64,000 nt of DNA. Origin: Clostridia bacterium (GTDB lineage Bacteria > Bacillota > Clostridia > Christensenellales > Aristaeellaceae). The position numbers and the translations under genes are program-made. Under the pieces are notes generated by a model. It searched no databases and was not told the DNA's origin. It saw only the letters and a program-made list of their open reading frames with translations. The stretch covers positions 1-64,000 of the forward strand of contig JAFPWU010000024.1 in the NCBI GenBank assembly GCA_017412715.1, in the 5' to 3' direction. Within the stretch, counting starts at the first letter, position 1, and every line of letters starts with the position of its first letter. Shown piece by piece: positions 18,126 through 27,418 of this stretch.

Positions 18126-19082
18126 GTGCAGCACACCCTGAAAAGGAAGCTCACAGCGGGAGACAGGCTGAAAAAACTGGGTCTGGAAATCATCCAGAAT
18201 CGATGGCTCTATGTGCTGATCCTTCCCGCGCTGGTGTATCTGATCATCTTCAACTATCTGCCCATGTACGGTGTTCAGATCGCCTTCAAGGATTACAAAG
18301 CGGTGCGCGGAATTACAGGGAGCCCCTGGACCGGCATGAACGGCTTCAAGCACTTTTACACCTTTTTTCATGCCTATTACTTTGGACGGCTGATCGGCAA
18401 CACCCTGCTTCTGAACGTGCTGGGGCTGATCTTCACCTTCCCGATGCCCATCGCCCTGGCGCTGATTGTGAACAACATCCGCTCCCAACGGCTGAAAAAA
18501 TTCACTCAGACCGCCATCTACGTGCCTCATTTCATTTCCACGGTGGTGCTGGCTGGTATCCTCTATATTCTTCTATCGCCCACCAACGGCATTGTGAACC
18601 ACCTGATCACGGCCATGGGCGGAAAGTCCATCTACTTTATGAATGAAGCCAGCTGGTTCCGTCCGGTGTATATCATTTCAGGAATCTGGCAGAACGCGGG
18701 CTGGGATTCCATCCTGTATATTGCGGCTCTGGCGGGTGTTGACCCGGAGCTCTACGAAGCCGCCACCATCGACGGGGCCAACAAATGGCAGAAGGTACGC
18801 TACATTGATTTGCCCCATATCGTGCCCACTGCCACCATGATGCTGATTTTAAACAGCGGCTCCCTCCTTTCCTCAGCCACGCAAAAGACATTGCTGCTCC
18901 AGACCGGCGGAAACATGGCCACCTCCGACATCATCGGCACCTATGTGTACACCATGGGTCTTGGTTCCGGCCAGTTCTCCTATACCGCCGCCATCGGCCT
19001 GTTTGTGAACGTGGTCAATTTTATCCTGGTGCTGTCTACCAATAAGATTTCCGCCAGGATGAACGGCGAAACGCTGTTCTGA
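18126..19082 (+). CDS. lplB: CUT1 ABC permease, LplB type
   Basis: A 318-residue membrane permease of the LplB/YtfT-like branch used for complex plant oligosaccharides. The first helix region reads YVLILPALVYLIIFNYLPMY and is followed by GVQIAFKDYK, a family hallmark. The EAA loop is EAATIDGANKWQKVRYIDLP. GTG at 18126 is chosen as start because GAGGGA at 18113-18118 lies seven bases before it; upstream in-frame codons have no such site. It heads an operon with the second permease and binding protein. Symbol by family resemblance. Confidence 0.92.
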   Translation: MQHTLKRKLTAGDRLKKLGLEIIQNRWLYVLILPALVYLIIFNYLPMYGVQIAFKDYKAVRGITGSPWTGMNGFKHFYTFFHAYYFGRLIGNTLLLNVLGLIFTFPMPIALALIVNNIRSQRLKKFTQTAIYVPHFISTVVLAGILYILLSPTNGIVNHLITAMGGKSIYFMNEASWFRPVYIISGIWQNAGWDSILYIAALAGVDPELYEAATIDGANKWQKVRYIDLPHIVPTATMMLILNSGSLLSSATQKTLLLQTGGNMATSDIIGTYVYTMGLGSGQFSYTAAIGLFVNVVNFILVLSTNKISARMNGETLF

Positions 19083-19099
19083 GGAAGGGAGAGAAAAGC

Positions 19100-20032
19100 A
19101 TGACGGCTATTGCGAAAAAAGAAATAAAACCCATGAAGCAGAAGGAAATCAAGGCGGACCAGATATTCAACATCTTTGTGGGAGTTATGGTGGCTTTGGT
19201 GCTGCTCGTTACCCTGTATCCCATTTACCTGGTGATCATCTGCTCCTTCTCCGACGCTTCTCTGGTCACCTCCGGCCAGGTAACGCTGTATCCCCGGGGG
19301 CTGACGCTGGTGGGCTATAACGCGGTATTTCAGAATCAGGAATTGATCCATTCCTTCTTCAATTCCGTTCTGTATACGGTGACAGGTACGGTGATCAGTC
19401 TGGCGGTCACCATGGGCGCGGCGTTCACTCTTTCCCGGAAGTTTCCGGGAAAGAAGCTGCTCTCCTTCCTGTTTGCCTTCACCATGTTCTTTAACGGCGG
19501 CCTGATCCCCACCTTCCTGACCATCCGGGACGTGGGGCTGTTTAACAAAGCCTGGGTGTGCATCCTGATGGGCTGCGTGTCCGTATGGAACGTGATGGTG
19601 GCGCGCACCTACATTACTTCCACCATCCCCGAAGCGCTGTATGAAGCGGCCAACCTGGACGGCGCGTCCCAGCTGCAGTATTTTGTCCGCATCGTGATTC
19701 CGCTAAGCGGCACCATCATCGCCGTGCTGTCGGTGTATTACGGTGTAGCCAAATGGAACGATTACTGGACAGGGCTCATCTACCTGCAAACCCGCTCCCT
19801 GCTGCCGCTGCAGACCATCCTGAAAGAAATTCTGGCATCTCTGGAATCCAGCCGTGAGCTGCTCATGAGCATGGTCAGCGATACGGCGGCACAGGACGCG
19901 GAGCTTTTGAACCGGGCCCAGATCGCCAAGTACTGCATCATTGTGGTGTCCACTGCCCCCGCCGTAGTGCTGTACCTATGCATGCAGAAGTTCTTCGTCA
20001 AAGGCGTTATGATAGGTTCTGTGAAAGGCTGA
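19100..20032 (+). CDS. lplC: CUT1 ABC permease, LplC/YtcP type
   Basis: A 310-residue partner permease starting 17 bases after the previous stop behind GAAGGGAGAG. It has about six helices, the hallmark FNGGLIPTFLTIRDVGL segment, the loop EAANLDGASQLQYFVRIVIP and the C-terminal FVKGVMIGSVKG typical of LplC. With the genes on either side it forms a complete importer apart from the ATPase. Confidence 0.93.
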   Translation: MTAIAKKEIKPMKQKEIKADQIFNIFVGVMVALVLLVTLYPIYLVIICSFSDASLVTSGQVTLYPRGLTLVGYNAVFQNQELIHSFFNSVLYTVTGTVISLAVTMGAAFTLSRKFPGKKLLSFLFAFTMFFNGGLIPTFLTIRDVGLFNKAWVCILMGCVSVWNVMVARTYITSTIPEALYEAANLDGASQLQYFVRIVIPLSGTIIAVLSVYYGVAKWNDYWTGLIYLQTRSLLPLQTILKEILASLESSRELLMSMVSDTAAQDAELLNRAQIAKYCIIVVSTAPAVVLYLCMQKFFVKGVMIGSVKG

Positions 20033-20051
20033 GCCAAAAATCCGTTTCCCC

Positions 20052-20069
20052 TCGGGATACGTATCCCGA
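20052..20069. promoter_or_regulatory. Perfect 18-bp palindrome before the binding-protein gene
   Basis: TCGGGATACGTATCCCGA lies between the second permease and the binding-protein start. It could be a protein-binding site or a small mRNA hairpin; there is no T-run, so it is not a normal terminator. Confidence 0.42.
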
Positions 20070-20094
20070 CTAAAATGATAAAGGAGGCTTCCCC

Positions 20095-21627
20095 ATGAAA
20101 AAGACTCTCGCCCTGCTGCTGGCCGCTATTATGCTGCTGGCCTGTATCCCTGCTTCCCTGGCTGAAACCAAGGAAATCAGCGTCATGATCTGGTATCGTG
20201 ATATCGACGACCTGGATTTCGCCAACATGCCCTACTTCAATGATCCAGAAAACGGCATCACCGCCCAAAGCGGCACCCATGCCACCTTCAATCAGGTGAA
20301 GGGCTCTGACTGGAGCACCAAGGTGAACCTGATGCTGGCCAGCGGCGAATACCCTGATGTAATCGTCCGCGGCGGCCTGAACCTGGAAATGTACGGAGTG
20401 GATCAGGAGATCCTGATTCCTCTGGATGATGTCATCGACCAGTATATGCCCAACTACAAGGCGTACCTGGATGCTGACCCCGCTCTGGCACAGAGCCTGA
20501 AATCCTCCAACGGCAAGACCTATCAGATCGGCTGGCTGATTCCCCAGAACATAAACACGGACAGCCACCTGTTCATCAACAAGGTCTGGCTGGACAACCT
20601 GGGCCTCAGCGTTCCCACTACCGTGGAAGAATTTGAAAAAGTCCTCATCGCCTTCCGGGATCAGGATGCCGACGGCGACGGCAATCCTTCCAACGAAATT
20701 CCCATGGGCGGCACCCTGCGCAACCTGGTGGACGGCATTGCCCATCTTATGAACTTCTGGGGCGTAGCCTACAATGATATCGACATCGCTCTGGACGATG
20801 AAGGCAGGGTTTATTCTCCTTTGACCGCTGAAGGCCTGCGCCCCGCACTGGAAACCATCTCCCGGTGGTACAATGAAGGTCTGATCGACGTGGAAGCTGT
20901 TTCCCAGGATTCCAATGCCGCCGAAGCAAAAATCAACGCGGGGAATGTCGGCGTCACCTGGCGCTGGCGCATGTCCGCCATGGGCACCGACGAAGCCATC
21001 TATACCCAGTATACCTGCGTGATCCCCTTCTCCGCCGATGGTTACCATGCCCGCCTGCAGCGCTATCTGGAAATCCCCTCCTTTGGAGCGGCCATCACCG
21101 CGGGCTGCAAGGATGTGGAAGCTGCCGCCAAGTGGCTGGATACCCAGTTTGCTTGGGAAAACATGATCTCGGGCTACAATGGCGCCAAGGGTGAATTCTG
21201 GTTCTATAACGACGATAATATGGTGGAGCTGGTGCCCATGAGCGACGGCACCCGCACCGTGCCCGGGCAGTCCTCTATGATGTATTGCTCCGGCGATGAA
21301 TACTTCTCCAAGGTTGTGATGGCTTCTCACCGCATTGAGAAGACCGAATACTGCAAGGCTTACGAGGAAGCGGGCGTTATCGAAAAGAACAGCTGGAACA
21401 TCCTTTCCCGTCTGATCTCTCTGACCGTGGAGGAGTCTACAGAAAAGGATCTGCTCTTTGCTGAAATCCACAAGTACGCCAATGAATCCCTGTCCAACTT
21501 CATCGTGAAGGGCGTGACCGATGATGGCTGGAATACCTACATGAACACCTTGAACAGCCTGCGTCTGAGCGACTATATGAACCTGTACCAGACCGCCTAT
21601 GACCGGTACGTAGAAGCCAATCAGTAA
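20095..21627 (+). CDS. Oligosaccharide ABC binding protein (LplA/YtcQ type)
   Basis: A 510-residue solute-binding protein. The signal peptide runs MKKTLALLLAAIMLLACIPA; the Cys in LLAC could be a weak lipobox but the SLA site before ETKEISVMIWY looks like ordinary cleavage. EWM-type features such as NQVKGSDWSTKVNLMLASGE and the FINKVWLDNLGL segment are standard for the long LplA branch. An AAGGAGG site precedes the ATG. Given GH28, GH115 and GH43 nearby, a uronic-acid-bearing oligosaccharide is a reasonable ligand, by context only. Confidence 0.93.
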   Translation: MKKTLALLLAAIMLLACIPASLAETKEISVMIWYRDIDDLDFANMPYFNDPENGITAQSGTHATFNQVKGSDWSTKVNLMLASGEYPDVIVRGGLNLEMYGVDQEILIPLDDVIDQYMPNYKAYLDADPALAQSLKSSNGKTYQIGWLIPQNINTDSHLFINKVWLDNLGLSVPTTVEEFEKVLIAFRDQDADGDGNPSNEIPMGGTLRNLVDGIAHLMNFWGVAYNDIDIALDDEGRVYSPLTAEGLRPALETISRWYNEGLIDVEAVSQDSNAAEAKINAGNVGVTWRWRMSAMGTDEAIYTQYTCVIPFSADGYHARLQRYLEIPSFGAAITAGCKDVEAAAKWLDTQFAWENMISGYNGAKGEFWFYNDDNMVELVPMSDGTRTVPGQSSMMYCSGDEYFSKVVMASHRIEKTEYCKAYEEAGVIEKNSWNILSRLISLTVEESTEKDLLFAEIHKYANESLSNFIVKGVTDDGWNTYMNTLNSLRLSDYMNLYQTAYDRYVEANQ

Positions 21628-21680
21628 AACTTCCCCAGGACAGATTTGCCCAGTTGTTGTAAAATGGAAAAAGATTTCCC

Positions 21681-21710
21681 GCACCCTGACCCTTTATCCG
21701 GGCAGGGTGC
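21681..21710 (+). terminator. Hairpin between binding protein and esterase genes
   Basis: GCACCCTG at 21681-21688 pairs with CAGGGTGC at 21703-21710. No T-run; likely partial attenuation or mRNA processing. Confidence 0.38.
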
Positions 21711-21737
21711 ATCCATGCTTGTTTGGAGGTCAAAACG

Positions 21738-22544
21738 GTGCAGACGACAGTCGATCTATTCTTGTTCGCGGGCCAATCCAATATGGCGGGACGGGGCATT
21801 TTCTGCGAGCGGTTTCCGGAAAGGGCTCCTGCGGTCCTTCCCGGAGCGGGGTGGGAATACCGGGCTGTTTCCGCCCCCGGTCGGCTGTTTCCTATCACAG
21901 AACCGTTTGGAATTTATGAAAATAATCCCGATGGCATCCATGAAAACCTGAAAACCGGTTCCATGGTGTCCGCCTTTGTGAATGCTTATAGTGCGGGAAC
22001 GCATATACCGGTGGTAGGTGTATCCGCTTCCAAGGGCGGCAGCGTAATGGCTGAATGGCAGCCGGGCACAGTCTACCTCACTGACGCGCTGAATCGGGTG
22101 GTAGCTGCAGGGAACTGGCTGAACCAAAATGAATACCGGATCCGCCATACCTTTGTCCTCTGGTGCCAGGGCGAATCCGATGGGGACGCCGGAACGGAGA
22201 AGGAAGCCTATTTGCAGGGCTTTAACCGGATGCTCGGCGCTATGCTTGAGGCGGGCGTGGAACGGCTGTTTCTGGTTCGCATCGGGCAGTGCAACGTGGA
22301 GGGCAGCTTTGCCCGGTATGAGCCCATGATGGAATGGCAGGAGGAAATTGCCAAAACAAATGACCGTGTAACCATGGTATCCAGATTGTTTTCCACCATG
22401 CGGGACCGGGGCCTGATGAAGGACGCCTTTCATTATTATCAGGCGGCCTATAACGAAGCAGGAACAGAAGCCGGGGAAAATGCTGCGGATTATGTGAAAA
22501 AACACGGGCGCGAGCACAGCCGGACTGAGGAGATACGGCCCTGA
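21738..22544 (+). CDS. SGNH-type carbohydrate acetylesterase (sialate O-acetylesterase-like)
   Basis: A 268-residue SGNH-fold esterase, likely removing acetyl groups from plant polysaccharide fragments. The block with the Ser nucleophile is LFLFAGQSNMAGRG near the N-terminus; VVGVSASKGGSVMAEW and LWCQGESDG are the oxyanion Gly and Asn/Gln blocks, as in the DUF303 acetyl-xylan-esterase group. No signal peptide is present, so it acts in the cytoplasm. GTG at 21738 is preferred because GGAGGT at 21725-21730 precedes it by seven bases; the TTG at 21723 overlaps that site. The catalytic His-Asp near the C-terminus (KDAFHY) is plausible but not certain. Confidence 0.86.
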   Translation: MQTTVDLFLFAGQSNMAGRGIFCERFPERAPAVLPGAGWEYRAVSAPGRLFPITEPFGIYENNPDGIHENLKTGSMVSAFVNAYSAGTHIPVVGVSASKGGSVMAEWQPGTVYLTDALNRVVAAGNWLNQNEYRIRHTFVLWCQGESDGDAGTEKEAYLQGFNRMLGAMLEAGVERLFLVRIGQCNVEGSFARYEPMMEWQEEIAKTNDRVTMVSRLFSTMRDRGLMKDAFHYYQAAYNEAGTEAGENAADYVKKHGREHSRTEEIRP

Positions 22545-22645
22545 AGATGATTTATACCTGTTTTCCAGCGGGAAACATATATGCCTGATGCTCAGCTGCA
22601 GAGGCCAGATCGTCGGCAAAATGGAAGTATTTCCTCATCTGCGTT

Positions 22646-22674
22646 TTGCTGTGGACAATTCTTTTGTGTATAAT
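22646..22674 (+). promoter_or_regulatory. Candidate promoter of the AraC-type regulator gene
   Basis: TTGCTG at 22646-22651, 17-bp spacer and a consensus TATAAT at 22669-22674, about 100 bases before the start codon. Confidence 0.52.
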
Positions 22675-22776
22675 CCCTCAATGGAGAGCGCGCGGATTCG
22701 GGCAAAAAATGACGAACCCATGGAAAAACCCGGAGAGAAACTGGTCATGCTGTATGGACGGGGGAGGGGTAGAGAA

Positions 22777-24987
22777 ATGAAAGAAAAACATCGATTCAGC
22801 AAATTGCAGTATCAGTATTTTGCATCCTATCTGGTGATTCTGCTGCTGGTGATGATGGTGATGATATTCTTTGCCTACCGTTCTTTTTCCAGGTTCCATT
22901 CCCAGATCCTTCTGAACCGCTACCAGGCTGATCTGCATCTGGTGCAGGATGCCCAGGATCAACTGGTTTCCACCCTGATTTCCATTGCCGGGCAAATGAC
23001 CAACAACGATATTACGCCTGTACGATACGCTGACGATCCCGTGAAAGCATCCCGTTTTTCAGGCAAGCTGGCTTCATACCGGGCAGTGAACGACACCTTT
23101 GACGAAATCTTTATTCATTTTTCAGGAGACGATTATGTGTACTCCTCCACCAGCTTTTTCAGCATGGATCGCTTTGTTGGACAGGCATTGAACCTGGAAG
23201 ACGTTTCCCCGGAGGAATTGCAGAATGCCCTGGAAAAAACAGCATTTTTAACGATCTGGCCGGAAAAGCGCGTGCAGGGTTATGCTGTGCGCAGCGATAC
23301 GGGCATCCACAGCGTAGTCTCGATCCTGGTGCCCCTCAGCTACCCGGGCGGGGCCAGAGTTGGCACAGTCATGTACCTGGTGGAAACCGATCAGTTTGCG
23401 AAATGGTACGAAAGCTTTGGCCTCAAGGACGCAGACGTGGTGTTCCTGCATCAAGGTCAGATCATCACGGGACAGAATCGATCCGGAATTCCCGGCGAAG
23501 CGCTGCTCCAGGCGGCGGATGCCGGTCAGACAGCGCTGCGCTACGGCGGAAAACAATACCATATTCTAACCGAAAACGGCAGCAGCCGGTTGAGCTGCGC
23601 CGCTTTGGTGTCGGATGAAGAATTTGCCGTGGCCCTCAGCGGGTCGGTCAAGGCGCTGGTGCTGGTATCCGCCTTTGCGGCGGCGGTTGCGATGCTGCTG
23701 ATCACCCGCTTTGTCCAGTCCAGGATGCGGGGCATAAAGCTTGTACATTCCATGCTGGCTGATCACGAGCCCACCGGCAACGAGCTGCTGGAAATCCGGG
23801 ACGGCATCCAGCGGCTGATCGATGAAAACGCGTCCATGACAACAAGGCTGGAAAACATGGCGGACGTGCAGCGGGGCGAATTCGTGCGACGTTTTCTGCT
23901 GGGCACCTTCCAGGATGAGGACGCCTTTTTGCAGATGGCCGAGCAGGTGTCCGTCAATGTCGACACCCGGTTCTTTGCTGTCGCAATCGTGGCCAAGGCC
24001 GCCGAATCCTCCTATGAGCTGACGGTGGATAAAATCGACCGGCTGTTTGACGAACATGTCAGCGGCGCATCCCTGATCCCCGTATCAGCGGAGAATCATT
24101 TGATCCTGCTGGCCTTTGCCAACGAGGAAGGGAGGCTTCGGGCGTTCCTGGAAGGCAAGTTTGCCGGGCTGAAAGCATGCAGCGCATCCATGATCATGGG
24201 GGTCAGCGGCTTTCACCGCGCGTGGACGGAGGGACAGCGGGCCTATCTGGAAGCGGAAAACGCGTTTGAAATGCGCTTTGTGAAGGGCAACACAGCGCCA
24301 ATTTATTTTGAGGAGCTGGGTGAAAATCAAACCCTGGAGGCAGATTATAACCGGCAGGCTGTGGATCATCTGCGCCAGGCCCTGCGAAAGGGCGATGAAG
24401 TCCGGGTGGAAAAGGCGCTTGCCGAGGTATCTCAGGCCATGCACGACACCAGATCCTCCCTGTTCGGCTTCCGGTGCATGTACAGCGAAATCATTACCGC
24501 CGTCAGCGCGGAGGCCCGGCAAAGCGGCGTAAACGAAGAAGAGCTATACGATCTGTTCCGCCTGAGCCGATGCCTTTCCGTGGATGAACTGGATGCAATG
24601 CTGAAGCAGGTATGCCGGAAGATCGTTACCCTGCAAAGCAAAACAGAAACAGAGGAAATCCCGAAGCCGGTCAGAAATGCCTATAACCTGATTCAGCGTC
24701 GATTTTCTGAGCCGGGGCTCACCGTAGCCAGCATCGCGGAAGAAGTGGGTATGAGTGATTCGAGACTTTCTGTGGATTTTAAGCGCGTTTATCAGGAAAC
24801 GCCGCTGGAGTGCATCACCCATGCCCGGATGCACCGTGCTCAGCATTTGCTGGGGCACACCGAAATGCCCGTCAAGGACATTGCCACTGAATGCGGCTAT
24901 TATGATATTTCAGCCTTCAACCGCCGTTTCAAATCTTATACCGGCTGCACGCCGCAACAGTATCGACAGCAAGGAACACAGGAATAA
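22777..24987 (+). CDS. Membrane-bound AraC-family sensor-regulator
   Basis: A 736-residue one-protein signalling system. A membrane helix at about 15-38 is followed by an extracytoplasmic dCache-like sensor (about 39-290), a second helix (about 293-313), a short HAMP-like linker, a cytoplasmic middle region and a C-terminal AraC DNA-binding domain. That domain contains two helix-turn-helix motifs: TVASIAEEVGMSDSRLSVDF and MPVKDIATECGYYDISAFNR. This layout is common next to LplABC-type loci in Firmicutes, where an external sugar signal activates transcription. ATG at 22777 follows GGGGAGGGG. It sits between importer and enzyme genes and is the natural regulator of 16404-30942. Confidence 0.92.
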   Translation: MKEKHRFSKLQYQYFASYLVILLLVMMVMIFFAYRSFSRFHSQILLNRYQADLHLVQDAQDQLVSTLISIAGQMTNNDITPVRYADDPVKASRFSGKLASYRAVNDTFDEIFIHFSGDDYVYSSTSFFSMDRFVGQALNLEDVSPEELQNALEKTAFLTIWPEKRVQGYAVRSDTGIHSVVSILVPLSYPGGARVGTVMYLVETDQFAKWYESFGLKDADVVFLHQGQIITGQNRSGIPGEALLQAADAGQTALRYGGKQYHILTENGSSRLSCAALVSDEEFAVALSGSVKALVLVSAFAAAVAMLLITRFVQSRMRGIKLVHSMLADHEPTGNELLEIRDGIQRLIDENASMTTRLENMADVQRGEFVRRFLLGTFQDEDAFLQMAEQVSVNVDTRFFAVAIVAKAAESSYELTVDKIDRLFDEHVSGASLIPVSAENHLILLAFANEEGRLRAFLEGKFAGLKACSASMIMGVSGFHRAWTEGQRAYLEAENAFEMRFVKGNTAPIYFEELGENQTLEADYNRQAVDHLRQALRKGDEVRVEKALAEVSQAMHDTRSSLFGFRCMYSEIITAVSAEARQSGVNEEELYDLFRLSRCLSVDELDAMLKQVCRKIVTLQSKTETEEIPKPVRNAYNLIQRRFSEPGLTVASIAEEVGMSDSRLSVDFKRVYQETPLECITHARMHRAQHLLGHTEMPVKDIATECGYYDISAFNRRFKSYTGCTPQQYRQQGTQE

Positions 24988-25004
24988 AGGCAAGGAGACC
25001 GACA

Positions 25005-27308
25005 ATGCATCGTACCGTTTTAAATCTGAAGGATGGCTGGCTTTTTGCCCTGGGCATGGAGCTCCCGGCCCGGGAAGCTTTTCATCCGGTTCATATTCCC
25101 CATGATTGGGCAGTTACGAGCCCTGTTTCTCAGGATGCGCCGCTCAATATGGCCCAGGGCTATTTCCATCGAAAGGAAATTGGCTGGTATGAGCGGACTG
25201 TCTGCGTTGCAGAAAAGAGGGCGGACAGACGCTATTTCCTTGACTTTGGCGGCGTATTTGAGTGCGCTGAGGTATTGGTCAATGGAATTAAAGCCGGAGG
25301 GCAGCGCTATGGTTATACTCCCTTCCGCCTGGATGTGACCAATCTGACGCAGACCGGCGAAAACCATATCCTGGTGCGAGTTGATAACACCCGGGAGCCC
25401 GCCGACCGCTGGTATTCCGGCTGCGGCATTTACCGTCCCGTGCAATGGATCGAAACGGATCAAACGTATCTGGATGAAAAGAGTATTCTTGTGCATTCTA
25501 TCATCCAAAACGGTCAGGCCGTCCTTCATATACAGACTGGTACATCTTTTCCGGTGAAAGCATCCCTGTTTGCTCCGGATAAAGGTTTGACGGATGAAGC
25601 CTGCGGCTGCGGAGAAATCACGCTGAGGGTCATCAGGCCTGTTTTCTGGTCGGCTGAATCGCCCTGCCTGTATACGCTTTCCCTTGCATTGGAAAATGGA
25701 GACGCGCTTTCCCTGCACATCGGAATCCGTACCGTGGAAATCAGCGCTGAAAAAGGCTTGACTGTCAACGGCATCCCCGTCAAGCTGCGAGGCGTGTGCC
25801 TTCACCAGGATATGGGCTGCAGGGGCATCGCCGCCACCAAAGAAATGTGGCGGGACCGGCTGAAGAAGCTCAAGGAAATGGGATGCAATGCTCTACGCCT
25901 GGCCCATCATATGCACAGTAATGAAATGCTGGATCTTTGCGATGAAATGGGCTTTTATGTGTACGAAGAAGCCTTTGATAAATGGCGCAGCGGCTTGTAC
26001 GGCAGATATTTTGCTCAGGACTGGCAGCACGATCTGGAGGCCATGCTGCTGCGGGATCGGAACCGGCCCAGCGTGATTATCTGGGGCGTGGGCAACGAGG
26101 TAGAAAACCAGGGACAGCAGTCCATGGTGGATACCCTTTCCATGCTGACGGATTTCGTTCACCTGAAGGAGCCCACCCGTCCGGTGAGCTACGCCATGAA
26201 TCCTCACTTTAAGAGGCCTGGGAAAAAGATCGATTTCAGCGCTGTGAAGGATATTCAAAAGCTGGTGGATGAAGTGGACAACCGGGAAATCGACAAAATG
26301 GAAGAACGTCTGGATTGCATCGCGGCCATTGCCGAGCATGTGGATGTGATCAGCTGCAATTATCAGGAGCAGTGGTTTGAAATCATTCATCGGCGCATTC
26401 CCGGAAAACCCATTCTCAGCACGGAAGCATATCCCTTTTTCGTCGGAAACGAGGCCAGCATGCAGAATTACACGGAATGCATTCCCTCCTTCATTCCGGA
26501 AAAGTATCCCTATGTGATCGGAAGCTATGTATGGACGGGCTATGATTATCTGGGCGAATCCATGGGCTGGCCCAGCAAGGGCTGGACGGGCAGCCTGCTT
26601 CGCATGGACGGCACGCCGCGCGTTTCATGGTATATTTTAAAATCCCGATGGACTAAGGAACCAATGGTGTATCTTTCCGTTCTGGATAATGAGCTGGGGG
26701 ATGAATTTACAAAGGCTCACTGGGCCAATCCGCCCTTTGAAGGCATATGGGATTTCCCAAAGCTGCATCAGGGCGTGCTGCCCTATTTGATTGCTACCAA
26801 CTGTGAGAGGGTGGAAATACACGTAGGAGGACGGGTGCTTTACCCTGACTTGCCGAAAGAAAAGCGGGAAGGCTATATCACAGGCTTCGTACCCTGGGTT
26901 CCCGGAAAAATCGAAGTCAGGGGCTATATGGGAAAAGAGTGCGTGTGCAGTCATGCCCTGTATACGCCTGGTATTTCTGATCATTTGGTGTTTTCCGCCC
27001 GCGATCCGGAAACCGTTCAGCCGGGGGAAGAAATGCTGCTGACGGCCAGTATCGTGGATTTCGGGGGAAATCTCTGCATTCGGGATGAAAGGCGCGTTTC
27101 TTTCAGGGCAGAAGGAAACGCGGTAATTCTGGCAACGGAGAACAGCAATTTGATGGAAACCACGCCTTATTCCTCCGCTTCCGTGCCAGCTTGGCATGGG
27201 AAGGCGTCGGTAGTGTTCCGGCGTACCGGAAAAGAAGGATTTCAAATCATCGCAGAAGCAGAAGGCCTGAATCCAGCCGTATGGTATGCTGAAAGTTCTT
27301 CATATTGA
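25005..27308 (+). CDS. GH2 glycoside hydrolase (beta-galactosidase-like)
   Basis: A 767-residue family 2 enzyme with the usual order: sugar-binding jelly roll (about 1-150), Ig-like domain, TIM barrel from about residue 255, and C-terminal sandwich domains. The acid/base is Glu365 in WGVGNEVENQG and the nucleophile Glu474 in ILSTEAYPFF. No signal peptide, so cytoplasmic. It starts 17 bases after the AraC gene. GH2 covers beta-galactosidase, beta-glucuronidase, beta-mannosidase and others; beside GH115 and GH28 a beta-galactosidase or beta-glucuronidase role on branched hemicellulose or pectin is plausible. Confidence 0.91.
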   Translation: MHRTVLNLKDGWLFALGMELPAREAFHPVHIPHDWAVTSPVSQDAPLNMAQGYFHRKEIGWYERTVCVAEKRADRRYFLDFGGVFECAEVLVNGIKAGGQRYGYTPFRLDVTNLTQTGENHILVRVDNTREPADRWYSGCGIYRPVQWIETDQTYLDEKSILVHSIIQNGQAVLHIQTGTSFPVKASLFAPDKGLTDEACGCGEITLRVIRPVFWSAESPCLYTLSLALENGDALSLHIGIRTVEISAEKGLTVNGIPVKLRGVCLHQDMGCRGIAATKEMWRDRLKKLKEMGCNALRLAHHMHSNEMLDLCDEMGFYVYEEAFDKWRSGLYGRYFAQDWQHDLEAMLLRDRNRPSVIIWGVGNEVENQGQQSMVDTLSMLTDFVHLKEPTRPVSYAMNPHFKRPGKKIDFSAVKDIQKLVDEVDNREIDKMEERLDCIAAIAEHVDVISCNYQEQWFEIIHRRIPGKPILSTEAYPFFVGNEASMQNYTECIPSFIPEKYPYVIGSYVWTGYDYLGESMGWPSKGWTGSLLRMDGTPRVSWYILKSRWTKEPMVYLSVLDNELGDEFTKAHWANPPFEGIWDFPKLHQGVLPYLIATNCERVEIHVGGRVLYPDLPKEKREGYITGFVPWVPGKIEVRGYMGKECVCSHALYTPGISDHLVFSARDPETVQPGEEMLLTASIVDFGGNLCIRDERRVSFRAEGNAVILATENSNLMETTPYSSASVPAWHGKASVVFRRTGKEGFQIIAEAEGLNPAVWYAESSSY

Positions 27309-27418
27309 ACAGAAAGCTATGCGTTATTTCGTTTCTGAGCAGCCGCATTTGCACGCTGCGGTAGCTCCGCGCTCACCGGAACTAAAAGAATATGGACTGG
27401 CAAAGGGGAGGAAGGACC

